Assembly: GCF_905475345.1 (NCBI RefSeq)
Contig: NC_066586.1
Span: 18,566,812 to 18,630,811, forward strand
Origin: Vespula vulgaris
Taxonomy: Eukaryota; Arthropoda; Insecta; Hymenoptera; Vespidae
DNA: 64,000 nt
Direction: 5' to 3'
The position numbers and the translations under genes were made by a program. Below are positions 12,688 to 24,910 of this stretch, one piece after another. The notes below the pieces were generated by a model. The model ran no database searches, was not told the DNA's origin, and was given only the letters and a program-made list of their open reading frames with translations. How positions within the stretch are numbered: position 1 is the stretch's first letter; each line of letters starts with the position of its first letter.

Positions 12688-12860
12688 TCTTTTTTATAAA
12701 ATTATATTTATAAAAAATAGTAGTATCTATCACAACATACATCATATGTATATTTTTTTATAAAATTATATTTATAAAAAATAGTAGTATATATCGTAGC
12801 ACACATCACATATACGCACACACACACATATAAATTTTTTTATAGAATTATATTTATAAG
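12688..12860 (+). repeat. Tandem repeat, three copies, unit about 75 bp
   Basis: The core taaaattatatttataaaa occurs twice almost exactly (about 12698 and 12762) and a third time diverged (about 12843). Each is followed by atagtagtat or a related block and a CACA-type tail. It is AT-rich and non-coding. Confidence 0.8.
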
Positions 12861-13000
12861 ACGAATAATTTTTCTTACGTCCGATAAATTATCTTATCGT
12901 TTTTTTTTTTTTTAATTTTTCGTTGATTCGATTCCGAAACGGGCATTTACTTAACCCTTCTAGAGATACGTTTGAGACGCGCTAGACCAGCAGATCCATA

Positions 13001-13317
13001 GGACCGTCCCTAGCGCAAATTCTGACACCAACAGTGAGATCTACGAGCTTTCCTATCTGGCAGGTACTTGGCTCATAAATTCTCGAGAAATGTAGGGGTA
13101 AAAGAGGAGGAGGAGGAGAAGAGAGGGTTGGGAAAGGGGTGGGAGTAGCAGCGTTGGGCGAGTTGGTGTGGATATATATCGTATAGATACGAGCCTGGAG
13201 CTTCTATGGTCCCAAACCTCTATCCACCAAGCAAACCCCTCTGGCTCTTCTTCGCGTTAACGTACGCTACTACCTTTAACCAGAATCCTGAGAGTCTCTT
13301 ACGTGAAAGCATCCCTT
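13001..13317. other. Complex island, possible conserved regulatory DNA
   Basis: About 300 bases of balanced composition without simple repeats, set inside microsatellite-rich DNA. It contains words such as tatctggcaggtacttgg and cctctggctcttcttcgcg. No open frame with splice borders was recognised. A role as enhancer or distant 5'UTR is only inferred from composition. Confidence 0.3.
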
Positions 13318-13354
<37 letters not shown>

Positions 13355-13912
13355 CCTCCATGCTTTACGAATCCTTCTAGGAGCTATATTAAGCGTTTTG
13401 CTCGTGACACCTTGTGATAATAATTGTTCATACGTTTTCAGTGATATCTTAGCTTTAACATAGTTAATTATCATCGTTTTATTCTTGATAAATTATTCGA
13501 ATCGATATAATGATTTTAATATTTATCATCGTTATCATCATCATCATCATCATTATTATTTGATAATACGATTGTATTTGAGTCACATGTCTGATGAGCA
13601 ATGAGATATCACGCGTAACGTGAGATCAAGCACGTTTTCTGTTTTTATGGGACGTTCGATTATAATCAATTAAGGAATTTTCTTGCGATTAAACTTAGAT
13701 TATTTTTCTAGTTCCATTTAATATATATTTGGCTGTAATTTCAATGTTGAAAGTAATGTCGATAAAAGTTGCATAATGATGCATAATGCCGGTGGTTGAT
13801 AATATGATCGAAATTATCTCAATTTTGTACCTGATGTCATAATTATTTCAGTTCCTCAGTTAATTGGACGTACTATGTAAATCTCTCTTGTTTTTCTTGT
13901 TATTATCATTAT

Positions 13913-13917
13913 CGTCG

Positions 13918-13958
<41 letters not shown>

Positions 13959-14018
13959 GTCATCATCATCATCATTATTATTATTATTATTAATACTATT
14001 ACTACTACTACTATTGCT
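13913..14018 (+). repeat. (TCA)n/(TTA)n/(CTA)n compound trinucleotide repeat
   Basis: About twenty TCA copies, then six TTA copies, then CTA/TTG variants. All units are trinucleotides, which keeps a poly-Ser/poly-Leu frame open by chance. Confidence 0.9.
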
Positions 14019-14235
14019 ACAATTTTTTCACAAACTTCTATTTATTGAGGAATACTGGACTTATTATTATTATTTTTATTAGATGTACTGGTATATTTGA
14101 TTTGTGCATGACATAGAGAAACGAAGACACGTCAAGTTTTCACATAGTTTAACTTGAGACATCTCGTCTGTAACCTTTACTCTACATTTTCTTTCTCTCT
14201 TTCTCTCTTTCTTTCTCTCTTTCTCTTTGTCTTTG

Positions 14236-14278
<43 letters not shown>

Positions 14279-14556
14279 GTCTCCGTCCCCGTCGCCATCT
14301 TTTTTCTTTCTATTCCTTTTCTCCTACAAAAGTAGAAATTTCTTTTTCTTGGGTTAGCGTATACGTACATATACGTACTTACAGTTTCTCCTGTCGCATT
14401 CTCGGTCTTGGCCAATAGTCGAGCGAGCTGACGGATGTCGCAAGCTCGTAATTTCCATGCTTTTCTGGCGTATTACCAACTTTCAACGAGTACTTTGCGT
14501 TCTCTAAGAGATAACACAAAGAGGGTGGCGTGCTATGAGGATAAAAGAGAAAGACG

Positions 14557-14587
<31 letters not shown>

Positions 14588-14647
14588 TGACTGACGGACA
14601 GTCAGAGAAAGAGAGAGAGAGAAAGAGAAAGAGCAAAAAAGAGAAAG

Positions 14648-14680
<33 letters not shown>

Positions 14681-14969
14681 AAGAGAGAGAAAGAAAAATA
14701 GCGAAAAAAGAAAAAGAAACAGAGAAAAATAGAGATACATGAAAGGGGTATATAAAAGAACAAACAACTGAGAGCAATTATACAAAGGAAATACGAAGGA
14801 ATTCGACGTTAGTGAGAGAAGAGTGTCGCAGAATGCTGAAAGAGAGGGGATATATGTACCTGCAGAACCGTATAAATTCGCATATAACGAATCAACTACG
14901 AAGGATAAAAATATTCGATCTTTGCCTATACGATACGATGTTCTTTCGATCGTAATATATTTTGTGTAT

Positions 14970-15000
<31 letters not shown>

Positions 15001-15044
15001 CACACATACATATATTTTCTTTCTGTCTCTCTCTGTCTATCTAA

Positions 15045-15048
15045 CTAT

Positions 15049-15125
<77 letters not shown>

Positions 15126-15150
15126 CATCCATCCATCCATCCATCTATCT
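15045..15150 (+). repeat. (TATC)n and (CATC)n compound microsatellite
   Basis: About nineteen TATC tetramers followed by five CATC tetramers, preceded by CA and TA runs (14970-15015). Confidence 0.95.
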
Positions 15151-15755
15151 CTCTTTATCAAATACACTCGACCATGATATCGTAGGTTATATAGACGTTG
15201 TTTGAATTTTAATTAACGTGTCATCGGATTTTAATTATCGTTACGTTAGCTATGCGCATACATCGGAATCGAACGATCACCATTTAAAGCCGAGAAGTTA
15301 CGAGATTCGTGTGGTAACGAAAGGTCACTCGGCCGTTAACGAACTAAATATTCACACTGTGAAACGTACTCCTTTCTTTTCTTCTTTTCTCCTTTCTTTT
15401 TCTTTCTCGTGTTTTTCTCTTTTTCTCTCTTTCTCTCTTTCTTTCTTTCTTCCTTTTTTTTCTTTTTTTTCTGTTTTTTTTTTTTTTTTTTATTTTACGT
15501 CTTCTTCCCTTGCATGCTTCATTCGACGAATTCTTTTTGTCTTCTACCTTTTTAATTTTTTGATTTCTGCTTTTTCTTTCTTTCTTTCTTTCTTTTTTTT
15601 TTTTGGCGATAGACAAATATCGATCGTATTTCGTTATTGCGTTTATCGTCATGACGATATTCAGTCGACGATATTCGTATTCTTTTTTTATTTATCTATT
15701 GATTCATTTATTTTTTTTTATCCTTTTTCTTTCCATCCAAACGAATTCGAAGAGA

Positions 15756-15757
<2 letters not shown>

Positions 15758-15800
<43 letters not shown>
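15758..15800 (+). repeat. (TA)n microsatellite
   Basis: About 21 uninterrupted AT dinucleotides. Confidence 0.95.
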
Positions 15801-15801
<1 letters not shown>

Positions 15802-16734
15802 CTTTTTTTTTTCTTTTCGTTGCCGTTTTCATTTTGGATTTGGTGGTTGAGCCATTTTTTTTTTTTTATATATATGTATATTTTTTATATCGTACAATAC
15901 ACGAACATTTGCGATTCTCGTTGATTCAAATTTTTGCCTTTGTAAAAACTATCGGAAACTCGTCGCAGCTTTTTCAAATTTTAAGGATGAATCCTAAGAA
16001 AGTCGTAGAAGTACGTGGGAATTTACGGTAGAGTGAATCGAAAAGTGTGTCCGGTTTTCCTCTCAAGGTTTCTCGAGTATCTTTCAAAGCAAAATGTGCA
16101 ATCCTTTTGTAGAGGGTCCGTCGAATGTCCTGTCTACGTAGGTTTGGAGAGCCATCAAGACGACAAAAGAGAGTATTCGAGGGACTCGTTTTACGATTCT
16201 GAATCGAGAAACTATACGTAGGTCCGAATCGAATTGACGGGAATAAAATTTCGAGAAAGAGATAAAACTGAAAGAAATAACGACGAATGACGTTTGCTCT
16301 AATCATTTTCATCAGTTTCGAGTGCGAAGGATATAACGATCTCTCTATTTTATTTTTCCTTTTTATTCTTTTTTTGTCTTGTTTTTGTTTTCGTCTCTTT
16401 TTTTTTTCTCGTTTCAGATACTTCGATCATCATACGAACCGTATATCAAAATTAACACTTGAAGGACCATGTTTTTCAAACCATTCGATCGGTCGTATTT
16501 CACGCGTTTTTTTTCCTTTTACTTTTTTTTTTTTTTTCTATTTGTTTTTTCTTTTTTTTATATATGCACTACAACGAACGAGCGATGTATAATACATATG
16601 TAAAAAAAAAAGAAAAGTAAAATAAATAAAAAAAAAAAATTAAAAAAAAATAAACGGATTAAAAAATACTAAAAGAAGGAAGAAAATAAGTCGAATCCCA
16701 TATAATATTTATTCGTTGATATTAATTAACAATT

Positions 16735-16774
<40 letters not shown>

Positions 16775-16998
16775 GGAGAATAGTGCCAAAGTTCATTACT
16801 TCTTTTAATTTCGATAAAAGTCGATTTAATGATTCATTTAGATCATAAATCCCAAATATTATTCTCGATAGATGATGATTTTTTTATTTCTTTTCTTTTT
16901 CTTTTTTTTTTTTAATCGTCGCCTGACGTTGTCGATATATTCGATAAAAAAGGGTAAATAAAAATATATGAAGTTTCAATTCGTTTCAAAGCATAGCA

Positions 16999-17090
16999 AA
17001 GTAAACTAAAGTAAACTAAAGTAAAGTAAAGTAAAGTAAAGTAAAGTAAAGTAAAGTAAAGTAAAGTAAAGTAAAGTAAAGTAAAGTAGA
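16999..17090 (+). repeat. (GTAAA)n pentanucleotide repeat
   Basis: About eighteen copies of GTAAA. The first copies are a 10-base variant (gtaaactaaa). On the opposite strand it reads YFTLL repeats, which is an artefact of the period. Confidence 0.95.
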
Positions 17091-17167
17091 ACTTGGGTAA
17101 TACGTACGTGAACTCACGTGGGCACGTTGAAGAACTACGTGCAGTTTTGCGCTCACACGTGTCTAGA

Positions 17168-17175
17168 AGACGAAA

Positions 17176-17230
<55 letters not shown>

Positions 17231-17245
17231 GACGACTTTTCGTCT
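17168..17245 (+). repeat. (GTC)n array bracketed by inverted flanks
   Basis: Eighteen GTC triplets (17176-17230) are flanked by agacgaaagtcgtc on the left and gacgacttttcgtct on the right. These are reverse complements with one extra base. The whole block can fold back, and the opposite strand reads poly-Asp. Confidence 0.9.
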
Positions 17246-17427
17246 AACCACGCTAGGATGACATAAGGATCCTCAACGGTCAGGGAGAACAACTTGGGGT
17301 TGTTCTCACAACTGGTAACTTTGATGTCGTTGGAAAAGGAACGTTAATTAACTCTTTGAGAACGCGGACTTTTAACAGTACTGTTAACTCGACTTCACCA
17401 AAATTCATCGTAGCTGAACTAAGAAGG

Positions 17428-17458
<31 letters not shown>

Positions 17459-18164
17459 CGTACATACGTACGTACGTACGTATGTTTAACTTCTACGTGC
17501 AACAAGAAAATGACCAAACGTCGAGCGCTTTAAAAAAAAAAAAGAAATAATAAATGTGAAACTGTTAAAACTTGTATGAAAGTTGTTGAAAAATGTTGAA
17601 AGGGGGATTAAAGGTGTTAAAAAAAAAAAAAAGAAAAAAGAAACAAAGAAGAAACGTTTCAAATTAATTCAAAGAATTAGAAAATTAATATTTTCTATCG
17701 TTTCTCTTTGCTTTAATTAATCTCTTTTAGTTTCCTTTTATTCTTTTTCTCTTCTTAACTTTCTCTTCTTCTGTTTTTCTATTCTTTTTTTTTTTTCTTT
17801 TTCCTTTTCATTTCGATCATTAGAGATAATTGGCGATACTTTGTTTCTGCTTAACTTCCGAGCAATATTCTCTCTGTCTATCCGTCTCTCTCTCTCTTTC
17901 TCTTTCTCTTTCTCTCACTCTTTCTTTCCCTCAGTCTCTCAGTTTATTTATACCATTTTCTCGTTAATCTTGCAAGCTTTGTCGAGCCAGATAAATCCAA
18001 AGATTTAAAGGATCTCCCTGGTACCTCGCGAGAATGGCGAATTCGTTTTATCGCACCTTTGCTAAATCCTCATCTAGGAAGATTTGAAGAGATTTCTGAA
18101 GAGATAGATAAGTTTTCCGAGCTAGATTCTCTAGGTAGTAGTTTCTCTCTCACTCTCTCTTTCT

Positions 18165-18210
<46 letters not shown>

Positions 18211-18594
18211 ATTAACTTTGCGAGAAACCTAAGTAAATCAGTTACATTTTTCTTTCTCTTCTCGGTAAAATACATTTTCCCGGCAATGTTGACCCTTACT
18301 TTGAGAGAATAAACATTGTTCGAATAAGTCCGTTAAGCGAATATTACTCGTTTGGCCTTTGGTAAGTGATCCGTTAATTAATTCCTGTTTCAAATAGAGT
18401 TAGCTGGGTGGTCCAAAATTAAATCTCTTTTTCTTTCTTTTTTTCTTTTTCCTTTTCACCCTCTCTCTCTCTCTTTTTTTTCTTCCTCTCTTTATAACGA
18501 AGTCTTTCCATAAAAATATTTTATTTCTCTCTCTCTCTCTCTCCCCCTCTCCTCTATAAAAATAAAAAGAGAAGAAAATTTCAGCTTTTCCAAA

Positions 18595-18610
18595 CAGCAG
18601 CAGCAGCAAC

Positions 18611-18657
<47 letters not shown>

Positions 18658-18677
18658 CAGTAGTAGTAGTAGTAGTA
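18595..18677 (+). repeat. (CAG)n/(AGT)n trinucleotide repeat
   Basis: Four CAG/CAA triplets followed by about twenty AGT triplets with a single AGC interruption. Confidence 0.95.
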
Positions 18678-19971
18678 AAAGAGTTGGGGGAGGGGTTCAA
18701 CGTTGGCGCATCTGTGGGTAAAACACGCGTAAAAAACTTACTCTTTTAAAAAGCGATTTTCTTCTACTTCCGTTTTCCATTTTTTTTCTTGTTTTTTATT
18801 TTTCCACTTATTTGTTTCCTTTTTATTTATTTATTTCTTATTTATTTTCCCTTTTTATATTTTTCTCCTTCCTTACTCATTTTAGCGACCCTGAAAAAAG
18901 ATAGATAGGGAGAAAGAAAGAGAGAGAGAGAGAAAGAGTGAAAAAGAGAGAAAGAGAGAGAGAGAGATTACCTTTAACAGCTTACAATTAGACGATGGAA
19001 AGTTGGTCTTTCCTTGACGGGAGGGGTTAGAGATTGAAACAGGAGTAGGGATGGGGATGAAGATGGGAGTGAAGATGGGGGTGGGACACTCTCGCGTCCG
19101 TTAATTACATCGAGTGTTCTTCGCTTCTGAGAGGAAGAGTACCGCGAGAAACTTTCTCTCGATTGCCCTTTTGCTACGCTAGTTATGTACCTATTACGTA
19201 CGGCAACGCTTTTTAATGCCTTTTCTTTTCTTTTCTTTTTTTATTTATGTACTTATTTATCTACTTTCTGAAATTTTTTCTTCTTTGAAATAAAGCGATA
19301 ATAAAAGGAAGATTTCGTTAATGCCTGAGAATCGATTCGATCTTTCCTTTCTTTTTTATTTATTTATTTTTCCTTTATTTTCATTTTCTTCTTTTTTCTT
19401 TCCCCTTTTTTCGTTTCGTTTCGCTGCCTCGTTTCGTTTCGTTTCGTTTCGTTTTCGTACTTTTTTGTACTCCGTATTTTTCTTTTTTTGCTTTCTTTTC
19501 TATTTCCTTTCTTTAATCTTTTTTTTGTTTTCTTTTTCTTTGTTTCTCCCTTCGTTCTCGCGAAAGAACTACGTCGCTAAACTCCCGACTAGACCTTTTT
19601 TTTTCAATGGGTCTTACGTAAAAACATCAAGGGCAAAAATTGCGATGTATGTATGTAACTTCTCGGTGTCGACGTTATTTACTCACGGTAAAGGCACGCG
19701 TTTTTTAATTGCTGATAAATTATTGAATCTAACGCATCACCGATTTCACTTATTAAACGTTGATTATCTCTGTTTTGGAAAAAAATTCTTTTTCTTTTTT
19801 TTTTCTTTTCTTTTCAACTCATAAAACCTTCGTTTTCTATTATCTTATCAATCCGTTTAACTCGTTAACTAATTTGCTTTTACGACTTTTCAAAAGATAC
19901 ATACATACATATATATATATATAATATGAAATATATGTATATACATACATATATATATTATATGTATATAT

Positions 19972-19999
19972 ATCGACATTTTCACAAAAGATATGAAAA

Positions 20000-20044
<45 letters not shown>

Positions 20045-20087
20045 GATCATCATCATCCCAATTTTCATCTTTTGTGAAAATGTCGAT
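19972..20087. repeat. Perfect 21-bp inverted repeat enclosing a (TA)n array
   Basis: The left arm (19972-19992, atcgacattttcacaaaaga + t) and the right arm (20067-20087) are exact reverse complements. The 74-base spacer contains about 20 TA repeats. Beyond the arms the match continues weakly (GAAAA). It could be a small foldback element expanded by TA slippage. Confidence 0.85.
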
Positions 20088-20363
20088 TTCCTTTACAATT
20101 CTGATCCTACGACGGTTCGACCGTTGATTAATATCATGATCGATTAATCGTTAATGCCAAAACAATGAGTCATACAGAGCGTAATGAGATCGCGTTTTCC
20201 ATTAGAACGAACCCGTCCGTCCGTCCGTCCGATTTTTAAATTCCTATATCGTCGATTTGATATACACATAGGTACACGTTTTCTCGTTCTCGGTATTTCC
20301 AATGGTTGTTATATTCGATGATCAAGGCCCTGTAAAATTCGATCGATGATTACGTTTCTCGTT

Positions 20364-20365
<2 letters not shown>

Positions 20366-20419
<54 letters not shown>

Positions 20420-20430
20420 TTCTCTCTCTT
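20366..20430 (+). repeat. (CT)n microsatellite
   Basis: About 65 bases of CT dinucleotides with two TTT interruptions towards the right end. Confidence 0.9.
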
Positions 20431-22663
20431 TTACGAGCGAACGAGCGACCGATCGGCTCTACACTGATGCGTTTGTCAATTAATTTCATTCATTATTCAA
20501 CTTTGTCATTACGCAATACGACGAACTCCGACGAGGAACGTTTAGAGCCGGCTAATAATAATAAATTATTATTTAATTTTATACAACATGTGCGGTAGCT
20601 TCATACGATTTTTAAAATCGTTTATTATACTTCGTTTTTTTCTTTTTCTTTTTCTTTTTCTTTTTCTTTTCCATTTTTCTTTTCTCCTTTTTTTCTCTCT
20701 ACGCGCGTAACAATATAGGAGATCAATTTTATTGGATAATATAATAGAATCGAGGAGAATCGAGATCGGATCAGGACCAATAGAAATAATTTTGATCGAT
20801 ATTTTTCGACATATCGATAAAGATTTATCTAGATTTCCTTCTCTATTCCCACCCTATCATCTCCACTGTATTCTACCTTCAACCATCACGTTCGAAACGT
20901 TCGAGATATTTTCTAGATCGATAAGAAAAAAAAAGAAACAGAAATGAATAAAAAAAAAAAAAAAGAAAAAACAGAAATGTGATAACGTTCGTTCCTTTGA
21001 GAAGATGATTTCTTTAGGAGAAAATAATAGGAGGTATACGATGGATATATACCTATATATTTCCAAAAGGATTTCTTTCTACTTCTTAGGGTTCGATGGA
21101 GTTCAAATGAGATTCTTTTAATGGGTCAACGCGATACTTTGTGCCGCGGTGATTCTATCTTTTTTTTTTTCTTTTCTATTTATTTATCACAGTTTCTCTC
21201 TTTTATTTTGTTTTGTTCGAAAATCGTTACAAATAAATATATAAATTATTACGAATAGAAAATATTATGTCAGTGATACATAACGTGTTCCATTGTAATC
21301 ATTGCAATAATATTATATATATACATGTGTGTATGTATGTATATAGTGTCTTAAAAATGTTTACCAGGATTATTGTCAGAACTATTAATTTTGATCGAAA
21401 AATATCGAGACAGATTAATTTTGTTTTCGTCGGGTACAGTTCCTTGTCATAAATTGACCCACTTTTATTTGATTGATCCACCTCTATTTGACCTTTATAT
21501 TACAAGGATAAGAAAAAGAGGGTATGACAGCTATTACAAAAGTCATAAATGGCAATGGAAATGAAGTGGCATTTAATTTGAACGATCTTCTTTTTATTCC
21601 TTTTACGATGATGTTATTTTCAATAATTTCGAAGCGATAATTTCCGAAACAAAAAATAAAAAAAAGAGAAAGATAGGTTTCGAATTATTACACCTATGAA
21701 CAAATAAGAAACGTATCTAAATCGACGATAAAAGTAATTTTTATATTTTCAATATATTTTGATAAAAATTACTTTGTATCTCTTTGTATCAACTTGTTCG
21801 ATAAAAATAATAACACCATTGACTCTTTCTATATTTAATTATTTAATATCGTTAAGTTAATCCAAGGATGTAAAGTTAATCGGGCTAGTAAGGTGCATTA
21901 TCGGATCATTAATCCTAGCACGATGCTAACGGTGTTCCCAAGGAATCGTCGGAAATCGTTATTCACGAATGTGGGTCACCGATTCGGCTTCCACATTACT
22001 TCTTTTTCCCTCTATTGTCGTTCCTCTTACTTCTTTTTCTTTTTTCTTTTTTTCTTACTCCTTCTCCCTCTAATCCTTCTCTCTATCGATCATCCGTGTC
22101 TTTTTCGGAACTACTAGCTTCTTTCTTTTTCTGGCTTTTTTTTTCTTTTTTCTTTTTTTTATATATATATATATATATGTATAAATAAAAAAAATATATA
22201 TATATGCAGAAAGTGTACATTCACATTGAGAAATTTCATTTAATAGAATATTTAAGTATATCATATCAACTTTTATCAGAGGAATATTTAATTTATTCGT
22301 AATATCTAAATACTTCCTTGATATATCGCAGAAAGCTTAAATTTTTTTCTCTTATCGTTTTTGTTTCTTCGACTTTGATTTTAGTCTACCAGCATTCTTT
22401 AATCTCCCAATCCTCCTTCGTCTCTACTTTCACCACGTTCAAACTTTCGAACAACATTTCGAAAATTCGAAGATAAAATGGAAATTTCGTCGGGACACGT
22501 TCACCTTTTATATAGATAGTTATAAGTGGATGAAATCGAAGCGATTGTACGGTTGCCAATGCTTTCTGGCATTGTTCGCGAGTCTTCGATTTTTAGGGTC
22601 GATCAAAGTTCGCCAGTTGAGAGAGACAGAGAGAGATAGATAGAGAAAAAAAAAGAGAAAGAA

Positions 22664-22696
<33 letters not shown>

Positions 22697-22788
22697 AAGA
22701 AGGAATAAAGAAAGAGGTAGAAAGGAAATCGTCCTGAAAAGAGATCGCAAAAAAAGAAAAAGGAAAGAAAAAAGAGAGAGAAAGAGAA

Positions 22789-22819
<31 letters not shown>

Positions 22820-23350
22820 AGGGAAAAGTTTTCATTCCTTTCGTGGGAATGGAAATGACCTCGCCTTTGGGTTCGTTGAATTTTAAGATAACTTAAGCGA
22901 TGATCGTTTTTCGAAGGTATAGAAATAAAATTGTGAGAAAAATCTAAGGAGACGTATAAGAGGGGGAAGAAACTTTTTGAAGTCGTGATAAAAATAATAT
23001 TTTTTAAAAGTATTCAGTACCTTTGAAGATTCACGAAGATATCTGTGAAAAAAGAACGAGGAAAGAGCGAGAGAAAGGAGAATATTTTTAATTGATTTAT
23101 TTTATATAAATATTTGATGAATTTAAACGGTTGTAAGCGATATTAATGATTTAAGTTGACATTAAAAATCAAGTAACATCGTCGATCACCTCAGTCCCTT
23201 TAATTACTTTCATAATTAACGAATCACTTTGGTAGGTAGATAGATATAGTCAAGTAGGTATACAGAGTGTTTCAAAAAATAAATCACCGAACTTTTAAGA
23301 GTTCATTCATTATTCTGTTCGTTGTAAGTATAAAAGAAGAAGAAGAAAAA

Positions 23351-23386
<36 letters not shown>

Positions 23387-24099
23387 AGGAAGGAAGGAAG
23401 AGAAAACGTCATACAAACACGACTTCATAAACGCTTTCTTTCCGAGTTATGAACGTTCATTTATTTACATATATCGGGCATGCATTAATAATGCATTAAT
23501 GCAAATATGGAAATCATTTTCCGAAGTTTCTTTAATGAAATGTTCGAACGATCTCTAAATGTTCTCTAAAGTTTGTTGTAAATAAAAAATGAGGATAAAA
23601 AAAAATAGAGAGAAAGAGAGAGAGAAGGAAAAAACGTTTATAACTTGAAAAGAAAACGTTTCCATTGACCGACGTTCGTATGACTTCTTTTTCTTCTATC
23701 TCTTTCTCCCTTTTTTTTTGTCTTCTTCTTTTCTTTTTCATCCATTATAGCGAGTAAAATATGCTCGTAAAGTTTGACGATTTATTTCTGAAATATCCCG
23801 TAGGTACATAAAGGCAAACGAAAGATAGATAAAATAACGGGTGAGCGATCGGGGCGCTTTATTGTCTCATAGAATTTGATGGTGGTAGTGATGGTGGTAG
23901 CGATGGTGGTCACGCGAACGATAGAAAAAGTGTACTCCGTGTTACGTTAATATTGATCCTATCGATATAGATTTTCATTTGATCTTTTTACCTTTATGTG
24001 TTTTGTGCGTGCGTGTGTGTGTTTTCTTTTTCTTTCTTTGTTGTTGTTATTGTTGTTGCCGTTGTTGTTATTATCGTAAATAAGAACGTTTACGCGCGT

Positions 24100-24420
24100 T
24101 CGATGACATTTTACTAATGAAATTATATTTTAGCCGAATGAGACGGAAGGAGGTCAGACTGTTGGACTAATTAACTTGGTTTGCTCGCAGATAGCACTAA
24201 TGCGATTGCTAGTTCTACGAGCATGGGGGTTCCGGACGGGTAGGACCTGTACGAGAACAATCGAATTACTCTTACTCGTCCAGTAATTACTCTCGGCTCG
24301 TTATGTGGCTTAACTAACTTCCCGCGAAAAGAGAAAGAGAAAGAGAGCCGCCATTTTCGCGGTTGCGTGTAATTTCGGTAAAGTCGAAAATCCCCTTTAA
24401 AAAGGATCCGACGTTCTCTT
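24100..24420. other. Complex island with GCCGCCATTTT box, possible regulatory DNA
   Basis: About 300 bases of mixed composition (nggagg, cgggtaggacctg, ctcggctcg) ending in gccgccattttcgcgg, which contains a YY1/Pho-like GCCATTTT core. Several ATTA-type homeodomain cores (aattaact, cagtaattac) are present. No reading frame with splice sites was found. The regulatory role is inferred. Confidence 0.3.
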
Positions 24421-24829
24421 CTTTTCTTTCTTTCTTTCTTTCTTTCTTTCCTTTTTCTTTTTCTTCTTTCTTTCGTTCCGAAACGAAAATGTCATCGAAG
24501 AAAAAGAAAAGAAAACAAGGCGAATAGAAATTGATATTATTTTCTTGTGGGATAATTTTCTTCGATATCTTCGCTCTTATCGGTTCGTATTTCTAAGCAA
24601 TATTTACTTGGAATTACAAAATTTACTCGCCAGTGATAAAACATTTTCCATCGTGTTTTTGTTGTGGCTATTTTGTCGAAGAGAAAGTTCTTTCTTTTTT
24701 CTTCTTTTTCTTGATACCTCGCACATATTACGAATCCTATGGAGTCGTTCTCTCGTTTTCCGTGTACCGTGTAACTCGAACTTTTTATATATTACTTCGA
24801 AATCAATTACCTCTTGCTTCGTCAGCCAA

Positions 24830-24875
24830 ATTATCCTTTAATCTTAACAATTTTACATCTTTCAATCAATTTACT

Positions 24876-24910
<35 letters not shown>

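Larger units (their letters stand above)
6977..13000. other. Gene-free stretch
   Basis: No exon was recognised. Contents are the diverged tandem repeat at 7.0-7.6 kb, a G-quadruplex-type motif at 7944-7972, GAA-rich tracts (8.6-9.1 kb), (CT)n at 9706-9752, a poly(A) tract at 9903-9924, (TA)n at 10412-10440, (CGAA)n at 11358-11394, (GA)n at 11657-11697 and 12096-12146, and a GAAA/GGAA block at 11905-12005. Open frames here are translations of these tracts. Confidence 0.6.
13331..19970. other. Gene-free stretch dense in microsatellites
   Basis: No gene was recognised. Repeat arrays are listed separately. Complex pieces at 15180-15360, 16010-16330, 17100-17420 and 17950-18130 show no recognisable protein. 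A weak exon-like segment on the minus strand at 14383-14464 is discussed as a finding. Long overlapping frames at 15.2-16.0 kb come from T-rich and TA tracts. Confidence 0.55.
19971..24100. other. Gene-free stretch
   Basis: No exon was recognised. It holds the 21-bp inverted repeat around a TA array (19972-20087), (CCGT)n at about 20214-20232, (CT)n at 20366-20430, a small inverted repeat at 21731-21775, GA tracts at 22.6-22.8 kb and a GAAA/GGAA tract at 23349-23400. The remaining sequence is AT-rich. Confidence 0.55.

Noticed and set aside
15218..16031. 210- and 142-codon plus-strand frames
   Set aside because: They are dominated by T-rich and TA-repeat translation (Phe/Ser and Tyr-Ile runs) with no recognisable domain.
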